From: Chitinophaga horti
GTDB lineage: Bacteria; Bacteroidota; Bacteroidia; Chitinophagales; Chitinophagaceae
Direction: 5' to 3'
DNA: 64,000 nt
Assembly (NCBI RefSeq): GCF_022867795.2
Contig: NZ_CP107006.1
Location: forward strand, 5,270,001 to 5,334,000
Part shown: one piece after another, positions 46,370-53,961 of the stretch
How the letters are laid out: each line of letters opens with the position of its first letter
Numbering within the stretch: the stretch's first letter is position 1
Position numbers and translations under genes: made by a program
Notes under the pieces: model-generated
The model's input: only the letters and a program-made list of their open reading frames with translations
The model's database searches: none
Told to the model about the DNA's origin: nothing

Positions 46370-46493
46370 GCCGGCGCAAGAAGCATCCTTAACGGGAAGC
46401 AGGACAGTTTTCGAGCACCGCTGTGGCGGCGTGCGCGGCATCTTAATCATCCGCGAAGTGCGGCGGTAGTAACCGGCCGTATCCTGCGCCGGC
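46370..46493 (+). ncRNA. Candidate structured RNA downstream of the YkuK gene
   Basis: A 9-bp stem GCCGGCGCA (46370-46378) / TGCGCCGGC (46485-46493) encloses about 106 nt with further hairpins, for example CCGC-GAAGT-GCGG near 46451-46463. A competing small hairpin GCCGG-TAGTAATG-CCGGC overlaps the 5' arm. No ORF of note. Family unknown. Confidence 0.45.
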
Positions 46494-46528
46494 AACGGCG
46501 CGAGACTATCCTCAGAAACCTACGGGTC

Positions 46529-46590
46529 GGGAGTTCGAATCTCCCTTATCCTGCAAAGGATAGTAGCTCAGTGGTTAGAGCAGTAGACCA
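46529..46590 (+). other. tRNA halves in reversed order (permuted or remnant tRNA)
   Basis: A tRNA 3' part (T-arm GGGAG-TTCGAAT-CTCCC at 46529-46545, acceptor strand TTATCCT at 46546-46552, discriminator G) is followed after 3 nt by a tRNA 5' part (AGGATAG at 46557-46563, then TA, D-arm GCTC/GAGC). The two acceptor strands pair at all seven positions with one G-U. GTAG at 46583-46586 could pair with CTAC at 46520-46523 as an anticodon stem. Circularly permuted tRNA and two truncated neighbours are both possible. Confidence 0.5.
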
Positions 46591-46594
46591 ACAA

Positions 46595-46682
46595 CAGGTT
46601 CGAATCCTGGGGGCTTTAAGCCTTACGCAATACCCGGTAGTTGCCATGGACTTTTAATCCATCTGAACGAGGACGCTGCCTC
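46595..46682 (+). other. Further tRNA-like arms
   Basis: A T-arm CAGG-TTCGAAT-CCTG (46595-46609) is followed by a GCAA/TTGC D-like stem (46627-46644), a perfect tRNA-Lys-type anticodon arm ATGGA-CTTTTAA-TCCAT (46646-46662, anticodon UUU), and a GAGG/CCTC hairpin (46669-46682). The last three are in tRNA order but no acceptor stem closes them. Confidence 0.45.
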
Positions 46683-46690
46683 ATAAAAAA

Positions 46691-46842
46691 CGGCGGGAAG
46701 AGACCGGTAGTCCTATTATCCCGGTTCGCCGCGGCAAAAGGCCGTGGGCGAGACAACAACCGGCGGCTCACCAGCTGAACGCCAACGCATGTACGAACGG
46801 TTAAGGAACAGCGCTGCTGCGCAGGCAAAAGGCCCGCAGCAG
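46691..46842 (+). ncRNA. Structured leader before the slipin gene
   Basis: Nested stems CGGCG (46691-46695) / CGCCG (46727-46731) and ACCGG (46703-46707) / CCGGT (46721-46725), then CTGCTGCG (46814-46821) / CGCAGCAG (46835-46842). No coding signal. Together with the upstream elements this makes 46352-46946 a 595-bp structured, gene-free stretch leading to the slipin start. Confidence 0.4.
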
Positions 46843-46946
46843 TAACGACCGAACACTGTTCGCAATGCCGAGGTGATTTACCGTGAAGACGTTCGGGGGA
46901 GCGGATGCGGTCTCTTTTTATTTATTAATTCTCAATTTTTAATCCG

Positions 46947-48362
46947 ATGAAATGGATAGTAATTAACCCCTGGCAGGTAGGCCTGGTATATAAAAACGAC
47001 GCTTACCGCCGTATGCTGAAACAAGGCCGTCACTGGCTGAACGCCGGTGAAACCGTGATCACCCACTGGATGAACACACCCCTGAACGCGGGACAGGAGC
47101 TGGATATGTTATTGCAGGATGAAGCCCTGCGCGAAAGCCTGCATGTGGTGACCGTAAAAGACGATCAACTCGTGCTGGTATATGAGAACGGCCTGCTGAA
47201 ACAAGTGCTGACCGCTGGTCGCCACGCCTACTGGAAGGGCCTGACCGACTACCGTTTCGAGTACATGGACATCAGCAAACCCGAGATCACCGAAGATATG
47301 GACCGTCATACCCTGGCGCACCGGCTGATTTCTCCCTATGTACGTTCTGCAACTGTGAGCAACCATGAAAAAGGTGTGTTGTTCATCGACGGCAAATATG
47401 TGCAGTTACTGGAGCCTGGTGTTTACCACTGGTGGGCAGGTAAAATGTCTATAGAGGTAGTGATGGCCGATACGCGCCAGTTGCAGGTTGAGATCAACGG
47501 GCAGGAAATATTAACGAAAGACAAAGCCACTTTACGTGTGAACGCCTGGGCACAATACCACCTGAGCGACATCGGGAAAGCCATGTTACAGGTAAAGGAC
47601 TATGAAAGGCAGTTGCACGTAAGGTTACAGTTATCGCTTCGTGAAACGATCGGTGCGCTTACGCTCGATGAACTGATGGATCGCAAAAGCATGCTGGACG
47701 AAAGTTTGCTCGCACAGCTGAACACCAGCGATCTGGGCGTAACCGTAAACAGCTTTGGTATACGCGACATTATACTGCCCGGCGATATGCGCGACATAAT
47801 GAACCAGGTGCTGATGTCTGAAAAGAAAGCACAGGCGAACATCATCATGCGTCGCGAAGAAACGGCCAGTACCCGTAGCCTGTTAAACACAGCGAAACTC
47901 ATGGAAGACAACCCCATGTTGTTTAAGCTGAAAGAGATGGAATACGTGGAAAAGATCGCTGAAAAGATCGGCAGCCTGAGCATCAACGGCGACGGCGGCA
48001 TAGTCGATGGACTCGAAAAATCCTTACAGGACGATAATATTCTAATTTACTGCAAACCGGGCTGGCTCATTGGGGCCGGCCCTTTTTACATGAGGCAGTT
48101 GCCTCCCGCATATAGCAGCAGCCGTGGAATGTTCCGTAAAAAAGCCGGTCGCGCGTTAGAAGCTGATTCCCTGGATGTAGAAAGACCAGCTCATGATGCT
48201 CATGGGCAGGCAGATGAGCGCCAGCAACATGGCCACCAGGTCTTCCCAGGTCTTTTTTCCTTTACGAATAACACCGAAGGAAAGGCGACCAGGAATACGA
48301 TCGTGCAAACAACCGCTGCAATAAGGGGCAGCTTATCAGGAGGAAGTGCGAAGGCCGCATAA
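46947..48362 (+). CDS. Slipin/SPFH-family protein with aberrant 3' end
   Basis: The open frame has 471 residues. Residues 1-about 355 are a slipin-like SPFH protein: WQVGLVYKNDAYRRML, LLEPGVYHWWAGK, EILTKDKATLRVNAWAQYH and the helical LDELMDRKSMLDE and EKKAQANIIMRREETAS. There is no N-terminal membrane hairpin. Beyond residue 356 the frame runs through a terminator hairpin and antisense to a small membrane gene, which is not plausible. Adding one A to the A5 tract at 48016-48020 would end the protein at TAA 48035-48037 after LEKILTGR (363 residues). So the true end is probably 48037. SPFH slipins of this type are found beside RtcB and tRNA-like genes in RNA repair operons (from memory). Confidence 0.8.
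   Translation: MKWIVINPWQVGLVYKNDAYRRMLKQGRHWLNAGETVITHWMNTPLNAGQELDMLLQDEALRESLHVVTVKDDQLVLVYENGLLKQVLTAGRHAYWKGLTDYRFEYMDISKPEITEDMDRHTLAHRLISPYVRSATVSNHEKGVLFIDGKYVQLLEPGVYHWWAGKMSIEVVMADTRQLQVEINGQEILTKDKATLRVNAWAQYHLSDIGKAMLQVKDYERQLHVRLQLSLRETIGALTLDELMDRKSMLDESLLAQLNTSDLGVTVNSFGIRDIILPGDMRDIMNQVLMSEKKAQANIIMRREETASTRSLLNTAKLMEDNPMLFKLKEMEYVEKIAEKIGSLSINGDGGIVDGLEKSLQDDNILIYCKPGWLIGAGPFYMRQLPPAYSSSRGMFRKKAGRALEADSLDVERPAHDAHGQADERQQHGHQVFPGLFSFTNNTEGKATRNTIVQTTAAIRGSLSGGSAKAA
48059..48087 (+). terminator. Terminator of the slipin transcript
   Basis: GGGCTGGC (48059-48066) pairs with GCCGGCCC (48075-48082), one G-U, followed by TTTTT. It lies inside the extended slipin frame, which argues that the real stop is upstream. 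Confidence 0.8.
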
Positions 48363-48421
48363 CCTACGGCAACGAGGCCACACACGGCCGCAACCAGCAA
48401 AAGTTTCGTAATGTGTTTCAT
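48156..48421 (-). pseudogene. Small membrane protein gene, frameshifted in an A-tract
   Basis: From ATG 48421 the frame gives two membrane helices (MKHITKLLLVAAVCG; AAVVCTIVFLVAFPSVLF) and then loses sense and stops at about 48200. One extra A in the A6 tract (48253-48258, T6 on the plus strand) would continue as KKTWEDLVAMLLALICLPMS to TAA at 48156-48158, giving 88 residues with a third helix. Family not recognised. A homopolymer sequencing error is likely; phase variation is possible. Confidence 0.65.
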
Positions 48422-48485
48422 ATCAGGGCAGCGAAGATAATAAACGGAAACTTTGCAGTCAAGTTACCCTACAGAATGTGCCTGT

Positions 48486-48516
48486 TTTGGATAATAGTAT
48501 TTACCTGCTATCTTTA
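48486..48516 (+). promoter_or_regulatory. Promoter of the ECF sigma factor gene
   Basis: TTTG (48486-48489), 19 nt, TATCTTTA (48509-48516): one mismatch to the Bacteroidota consensus. It lies 24 bp before the sigma factor start. Confidence 0.65.
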
Positions 48517-48539
48517 AGCAGTACCCGTGCGCCACTACA

Positions 48540-49148
48540 ATGCAGGAAAGCATCCACGATAGAGAATTGTTCCGCCTGATATCCGAAGGAGATGAAGCCG
48601 CTTTCCGCAGGCTGTTTCACGCCTATGTGCCGCAGTTGCTGCCAATGGTAAAACACCTCACGCAAAATGCAGCCGTTACCGAAGACATTCTACAGGAAGC
48701 CTTTTTAAAGATCTGGCTAAGCCGGGACAAGCTGCCCGCCATCGAACACCCACGGGCCTGGCTGATCAAAGTTGTGTATCACCGCTGTTTTTCGTACCTG
48801 CGCCGGCAGGCAGTGCATGAAAAAGCGCTGGATGCGGTGAGCCCGGCTACCGAAACCACCCATATGGAAGATGACCTGGCCTTTGCGCAACTGATGCGCA
48901 CAGTGGGCGAAGCCGTACAGGCCTTACCACAGCAGGCGAAACGCATCTACCTGTTAAGCCGGGAAGGCGGGTTAAAGATCCCGGAAATAGCCGAACAACT
49001 TGGCCTGTCACCTAACACCGTTAAAAATTCGCTGGTGCGCTCACTGCACAGCATACGCGAACACCTGGAGCAGGCAGGGCATGTGCTGCCGATGTTCATT
49101 TTATGGATGTTAACTGAACACCTGGTTGACCCGTTTAATTTTTTTTAG
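48540..49148 (+). CDS. ECF RNA polymerase sigma factor (FecI-like)
   Basis: 202 residues. Sigma-70 region 2 (about 25-95, EDILQEAFLKIW and PRAWLIKVVYHRCFSYLRR) and region 4 (about 125-180, IYLLSREGGLKIPEIAEQLGLSPNTVKNSLVRSL). It is followed by a FecR anti-sigma gene and an STN-bearing susC, the standard trans-envelope set, so it should switch on the SusCD/GH16 locus when the ligand is bound. Confidence 0.93.
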   Translation: MQESIHDRELFRLISEGDEAAFRRLFHAYVPQLLPMVKHLTQNAAVTEDILQEAFLKIWLSRDKLPAIEHPRAWLIKVVYHRCFSYLRRQAVHEKALDAVSPATETTHMEDDLAFAQLMRTVGEAVQALPQQAKRIYLLSREGGLKIPEIAEQLGLSPNTVKNSLVRSLHSIREHLEQAGHVLPMFILWMLTEHLVDPFNFF

Positions 49149-49248
49149 GAGGATTAGGTCCTAAATTCCGACTTGCGCGTCTGTAATAGTATGGGGCTTC
49201 TGCAACCGGCCCTTTCCGCGTTTCCTGATTGATACAAAAGCATACCAT

Positions 49249-50415
49249 TTGGAACCTCTTGACCGCATTACGCAGCTCAGTACCCGGGCGATAAACCGTT
49301 TGGCCACCGCGGCCGAACTGGAAGAGTTATGCCTGCTGCTACAGCAACACCCGGATGCTGCTTTACCTCCGCAACTGGAAAAACAACTGCTCGCACCGCC
49401 AGCTGCTGATTACGACACGATTTACTGGGACGGCGTGGCCGACCGCATACTGGCGGCAGACCGTAACACCACGCCCGTTATCCCAATGCGAAACCGGAGG
49501 CGCTGGATGTGGGCGGCAGCTGTGGCGGTAGTCGTTGCCGGGACAGGCAGCTACCTGCTTACCCGTACCCCCGCAACAACTGAGATCACCACCCGCACTG
49601 TTGATAAACCTGCGGATATTGCCCCCGGCGGCAACAAAGCCACCCTGGTACTCGGCGACGGATCCACCATCTCGCTGGACAGCGCCACTACCGGCTCCCT
49701 CGCGCAGCAAGGGCACGTGCGTGTAGTGAAGCGCACAAACGGACAACTGGCCTATGAAACAGCAGGGGCGCATCCCTCGGGAGAAATATTATACAACACT
49801 ATATATACACCCCGTGGCGGACAATACCAGGTAACCCTGCCCGACGGTAGCAAAGTATGGCTGAACGCCGCCAGCAGCCTGCGCTACCCGACCACTTTTA
49901 CCGGTAAACGTATCGTTGAACTGAGTGGCGAGGCTTACTTCGAAATAGCCGCCAACGCCCGCCAGCCTTTTATGGTGAAGCAGGGCAGCAATACTATCGA
50001 AGTATTGGGCACCGCGTTTAACGTGATGGCGTATGCGGACGAGCAGGCAGTCAACACCACATTACTGAGCGGCGCTGTAAAAGTGAATGGAAGAAAGATT
50101 AACCCGGGGCAATGTGCCAGCATCTCCCACAGTAGTGGCAAACTGGATATACTAGACCATGTTAACACCGAAGCTGCTGTGGCCTGGAAGAACGGGTACA
50201 TACAGTTCGAGGGGCACGACATCCGCTCCGCCATGCGGCTTATAAGTCGCTGGTATGACGTTTCGGTAGATTACCGGGGGCAGGTACCGGCGCACTTTCG
50301 TGGCACTATTTCCAGCAGCGTACCGGTATCCGAAGTATTAAAGATGATGGCGATGACGGGAGAAGTAAACTTTGAGATCAGTGGGCGTACTATTATCGTA
50401 ACGCCCGGCCAATAA
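49249..50415 (+). CDS. FecR-family anti-sigma factor
   Basis: 388 residues starting with TTG at 49249; no ATG exists in frame before residue about 80, and the N-terminal sigma-binding segment would be lost otherwise. Cytoplasmic part, one membrane helix (about 84-105, RRWMWAAAVAVVVAGTGSYLL region), periplasmic FecR domain (about 185-280, GGQYQVTLPDGSKVWLNAAS, LSGEAYFEIA, VLGTAFNVMAY) and a C-terminal DUF4974 domain. It holds the ECF sigma inactive until SusC signals. Confidence 0.9.
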   Translation: MEPLDRITQLSTRAINRLATAAELEELCLLLQQHPDAALPPQLEKQLLAPPAADYDTIYWDGVADRILAADRNTTPVIPMRNRRRWMWAAAVAVVVAGTGSYLLTRTPATTEITTRTVDKPADIAPGGNKATLVLGDGSTISLDSATTGSLAQQGHVRVVKRTNGQLAYETAGAHPSGEILYNTIYTPRGGQYQVTLPDGSKVWLNAASSLRYPTTFTGKRIVELSGEAYFEIAANARQPFMVKQGSNTIEVLGTAFNVMAYADEQAVNTTLLSGAVKVNGRKINPGQCASISHSSGKLDILDHVNTEAAVAWKNGYIQFEGHDIRSAMRLISRWYDVSVDYRGQVPAHFRGTISSSVPVSEVLKMMAMTGEVNFEISGRTIIVTPGQ

Positions 50416-50488
50416 ACATTTTATCAGCTAAAAATTCCATGTATATGAGTCCCTGAACTTATACCACCAACCAATGGGCATTAAAAAA

Positions 50489-50513
50489 CCGGAAGTGTTC
50501 GCACCACCTCCGG
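50489..50513 (+). promoter_or_regulatory. Hairpin between fecR-like gene and susC
   Basis: CCGGAAGTG (50489-50497) pairs with CACCTCCGG (50505-50513) with one mismatch. Weak candidate for attenuation or processing ahead of susC. Confidence 0.35.
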
Positions 50514-50581
50514 CTGTATTAAGGTCTGTACAGATAATCGATTTCGGCAATTATTTATTCTTACCCTAACCATACAAATGT

Positions 50582-53500
50582 ATGCAAACGACGCTTTTTT
50601 CCCAAAGCAGGCCCCCTCGTGCCCGCGACAAGAAAGATTTTCCACGCTTATTCGCAAAAACGTTACTGATCATGAAATTAACGGTGCTTTTGATGACCAT
50701 TGCTATGCTGCAGGTGCAGGCGGCCAGCTATGGTCAAACTGTAAGCCTCGCACACCGTAAAGTGCCGCTGGAGAAGGTGTTTTCCGACATCCGGAAGCAG
50801 ACCGGCTACAGCTTTCTTTATACGGACGAGCAGTTATCCCGTGCCCACCTTGTTACCTTACATGTGCGAAATGTTCCCTTAAAAGAAGCCCTGGACCGCT
50901 GTTTCAGCGAACAGCCGTTGACGTACCTGCTCACAGGCAACACCATCATCATTAAAAGAAAAGAAGCGGTTTCCGAAACTTCGGACACGCCGCTGGATGA
51001 TGTAACGATCCGCGGGCGCATTACCGATGATAAAGGCCAGCCCATTCCTGGTGCGATGGTGCGCATTAAAGGCACACAGCGTGGCGTGGTGACCAACGAG
51101 AACGGAGAGTACAGCATACAGGCGCCCAACGCGGATGCGGTGTTACTCATTTCCTCGCTTGGCTTTACGGCACAGGAAGTGGTGGCGGGCGGCAGAACGA
51201 GTATCAATTTCGAATTGACTACCGCTGTTTCCAACATCGATCAGCTGGTAGTAATCGGCTATGGTCAGCAGAAAAAAGGCACGCTTACCAATGCGATCAG
51301 CACCATCTCTGTAAAAGAATTTGAAGAAGCACCTGTAAACCGCCTGGACCAGGTGTTGCAGGGCCGCTCACCAGGCGTTACCGTTACCAATGCTACGGGC
51401 GCACCTGGCGGCAGTGTACGCATCCGTATTCGCGGCTCCAATTCTATCAACGGTGATAACGGCCCGCTGTACGTGGTAGACGGCTTCGTAGGCGCGGAGT
51501 TCTTTGCCATCAATCCGGACGAGATCGAATCGCTGCAGATACTAAAAGACGCATCGGCCACCGCGATTTATGGAAGCCGTGGTTCGAATGGCGTAATCAT
51601 TGTTACGACAAAGAAAGGTACGGCAGGTGCGATAAAAGTGAATCTCACTACCCGCCAAAGCCTATCCACCGTCATTAAGAAAATGGATTTGCTGAACGCC
51701 GGCGACTTTGCAGCAACAGCGAATGCACGTGCGGCGGTAATTGGCACCACCGCTCCTTTCAGTGAGGCGCAGATCGCAGAGTTTAAAACGAATGGAGGCA
51801 CCAACTGGCAGGATGAGATTTTCCGTACAGCACTGAGCCAGGAGTATTTATTGAACCTGAGCGGCGGCACTGAAAAAGGCGGCTACTTCATTTCCGGCGA
51901 CTACCTGGACCAGGACGGCATTCTGAAAAACTCCTCCTTCAAACGTTACAGCGTGCGCTCGAACATTCACGCCAAGCTAACGGACAAACTCACCGCGACA
52001 TTGAACATCAATGGCGCTTATTCTTCCGCCCAGAACATCGACATTGTGGCCGACGGTCCGCATAGCCCGATATCACAGGCCATCACCTGGTCACCTACAC
52101 TGCCCGTGCGCACCACCGCCGGTGGTTATACCGTTACCGATCCGATCAGTTCCGTGTTCTTTAACCCGGTTGCGCTTACCACCGACCAGCTAAGCGTTAC
52201 GGACCGCATGCTGGCGAATATGATCGGCGGTTTTAAGTACGATGATATTATTCCCGGCCTCTCGTTCAACCTGCAGTATGGCGTTAACTATCTCGGTTAT
52301 GATAACAAATCCTTCGCGGGCAAAGTAGTGAATACCGGCACTTCTACGGCGTCGCTGCGTTCGAATAAAGAGATCAGGTTACAGAATAGTAATACGTTGA
52401 ACTACCAGCGCAAGTTCGGTAACCACCGCCTGGAAGTGACGGGCGTTGCCGAATACCAGCAGTCTACCTACAATTATATGTCTGCCGGGGCGAGCAACCT
52501 TACCTACGAAAAGTTTATGTGGAACAACCTGGCGCAGGGTACTGCGGGTAATCCGGGTTCGGGTTATTCCAAATGGTCGATCTTTTCGCTGGCGGGACGT
52601 GCAGTGTATAACTTTAAAGATAAATACCTGGCTTCGGCCGCTATACGTCGCGACGCATCTTCCAAGTTCGCGGGCGGCAATAAAAACAGTTATTTCCCTT
52701 CTGTTTCTGCGGGATGGGTATTGTCGGAAGAGGCGTTCCTTAAACAGGCGAACATCTTCAGCCTGCTGAAAATACGCGGCAGCTGGGGGTTGACGGGCAG
52801 CGAGGGTGTTGGACCGTATAACACTTTCTCTGCTTATTCGAACCGCGTGGCCTCGTTCAACAACAGTACATCGGTGACGGGAATTGTGTTAAACAACATC
52901 GGAAACCCCGAACTGAAATGGGAAACCACCGAGCAAAAGAACATCGGCGTGGAGATGGGGATTATGAACAACCGGTTCTTACTTACTGCCGACCTGTTCC
53001 AGAAAGATACGCGCGACCTGTTACTGAACGAAACGCTTCCATTCTATCTTGGCGGCAACCCGGTTACGCGCAATGTAGGCTCGGTACAAAACAAAGGATT
53101 TGAAATCGCACTGGAAGGGATGATGATCGACAAAGGCGCCTTTACCTGGAACAGCTGGCTGAACTTCTCGTACATCAAAAACCGCGTACAGTCTATTGGC
53201 AACAGCGCTATCATCTTCGACGCTACCCGTAAGATCGGAGGCGGCATGTCACTGCAACCGGAGTTTGTCGTACGCCCGGGCGACCCGCTGGGCGCTATCT
53301 GGGGACTTACCTACCTGGGTACCTGGAAGCCTGGCGACGAAACGAAAGCCGGGGCTTTTGGCGCGAAACCCGGCGACTCCCGCTACTTTGACAAGACCGA
53401 CGATGGTACGATTGACGCCGATGATTACGATGTGATTGGCAATGGCGTACCGGTTTACTCCTTCGGCTTCAACAACACCTTCAATTACAAAAACTTCTCG

Positions 53501-53944
53501 CTCAACTTCCTGGTGCATGCGCTGGCAGGTTTCGATAAACTGAATTACAACAACGCGGCCACCATGTTCCTGGGTGGCGATGCGCGGGAAGCTACGCATG
53601 TAGACATTAAGAACAGGTACATCCCTGGCGTGAACGAGACCTCAAACATCCCGGCCTTCAGCACCACGAACCGCAACTTCACCCAAAGCACCCGCTTCCT
53701 GGAGAAGGCTGATTTCATTCGCCTGAAAAATATTAGTCTCGCCTATACGGTACCTAAAGCGAAAATTGCCAACAAGATGAGCGTACGCGTATTTGTGAGT
53801 GCCACCAACCTGTTTACCATCACCGGTTACAGCGGTATTGATCCCGAGGCGAGCAGCGCTGCCGGCGACATTCGCCAGGGTATTGATTATGGCGCTTACC
53901 CCAATTCAAAAACATATACCGCAGGCCTTACCCTTAGTTTATAA
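50582..53944 (+). CDS. SusC/RagA TonB-dependent transporter with STN domain
   Basis: 1120 residues. A long N-terminus with the signal peptide at about 30-52, an STN domain (about 55-125, VPLEKVFSDIRKQTGYSFLY), a carboxypeptidase-like domain (ITDDKGQPIPGAMVRIKG), plug with DQLVVIGYGQQKKG, RIRGSNSINGDNGPLYVVDG and LQILKDASATAIYGSRG, then the barrel ending in YPNSKTYTAGLTLSL. The STN domain contacts FecR, so this transporter both imports and signals. Confidence 0.95.
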   Translation: MQTTLFSQSRPPRARDKKDFPRLFAKTLLIMKLTVLLMTIAMLQVQAASYGQTVSLAHRKVPLEKVFSDIRKQTGYSFLYTDEQLSRAHLVTLHVRNVPLKEALDRCFSEQPLTYLLTGNTIIIKRKEAVSETSDTPLDDVTIRGRITDDKGQPIPGAMVRIKGTQRGVVTNENGEYSIQAPNADAVLLISSLGFTAQEVVAGGRTSINFELTTAVSNIDQLVVIGYGQQKKGTLTNAISTISVKEFEEAPVNRLDQVLQGRSPGVTVTNATGAPGGSVRIRIRGSNSINGDNGPLYVVDGFVGAEFFAINPDEIESLQILKDASATAIYGSRGSNGVIIVTTKKGTAGAIKVNLTTRQSLSTVIKKMDLLNAGDFAATANARAAVIGTTAPFSEAQIAEFKTNGGTNWQDEIFRTALSQEYLLNLSGGTEKGGYFISGDYLDQDGILKNSSFKRYSVRSNIHAKLTDKLTATLNINGAYSSAQNIDIVADGPHSPISQAITWSPTLPVRTTAGGYTVTDPISSVFFNPVALTTDQLSVTDRMLANMIGGFKYDDIIPGLSFNLQYGVNYLGYDNKSFAGKVVNTGTSTASLRSNKEIRLQNSNTLNYQRKFGNHRLEVTGVAEYQQSTYNYMSAGASNLTYEKFMWNNLAQGTAGNPGSGYSKWSIFSLAGRAVYNFKDKYLASAAIRRDASSKFAGGNKNSYFPSVSAGWVLSEEAFLKQANIFSLLKIRGSWGLTGSEGVGPYNTFSAYSNRVASFNNSTSVTGIVLNNIGNPELKWETTEQKNIGVEMGIMNNRFLLTADLFQKDTRDLLLNETLPFYLGGNPVTRNVGSVQNKGFEIALEGMMIDKGAFTWNSWLNFSYIKNRVQSIGNSAIIFDATRKIGGGMSLQPEFVVRPGDPLGAIWGLTYLGTWKPGDETKAGAFGAKPGDSRYFDKTDDGTIDADDYDVIGNGVPVYSFGFNNTFNYKNFSLNFLVHALAGFDKLNYNNAATMFLGGDAREATHVDIKNRYIPGVNETSNIPAFSTTNRNFTQSTRFLEKADFIRLKNISLAYTVPKAKIANKMSVRVFVSATNLFTITGYSGIDPEASSAAGDIRQGIDYGAYPNSKTYTAGLTLSL

Positions 53945-53961
53945 CCTGAAAAAGATCATTC

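Noticed and set aside
46616..46828. 70-codon minus-strand frame
   Set aside because: Antisense to the structured RNA region, low-complexity Arg-rich translation.
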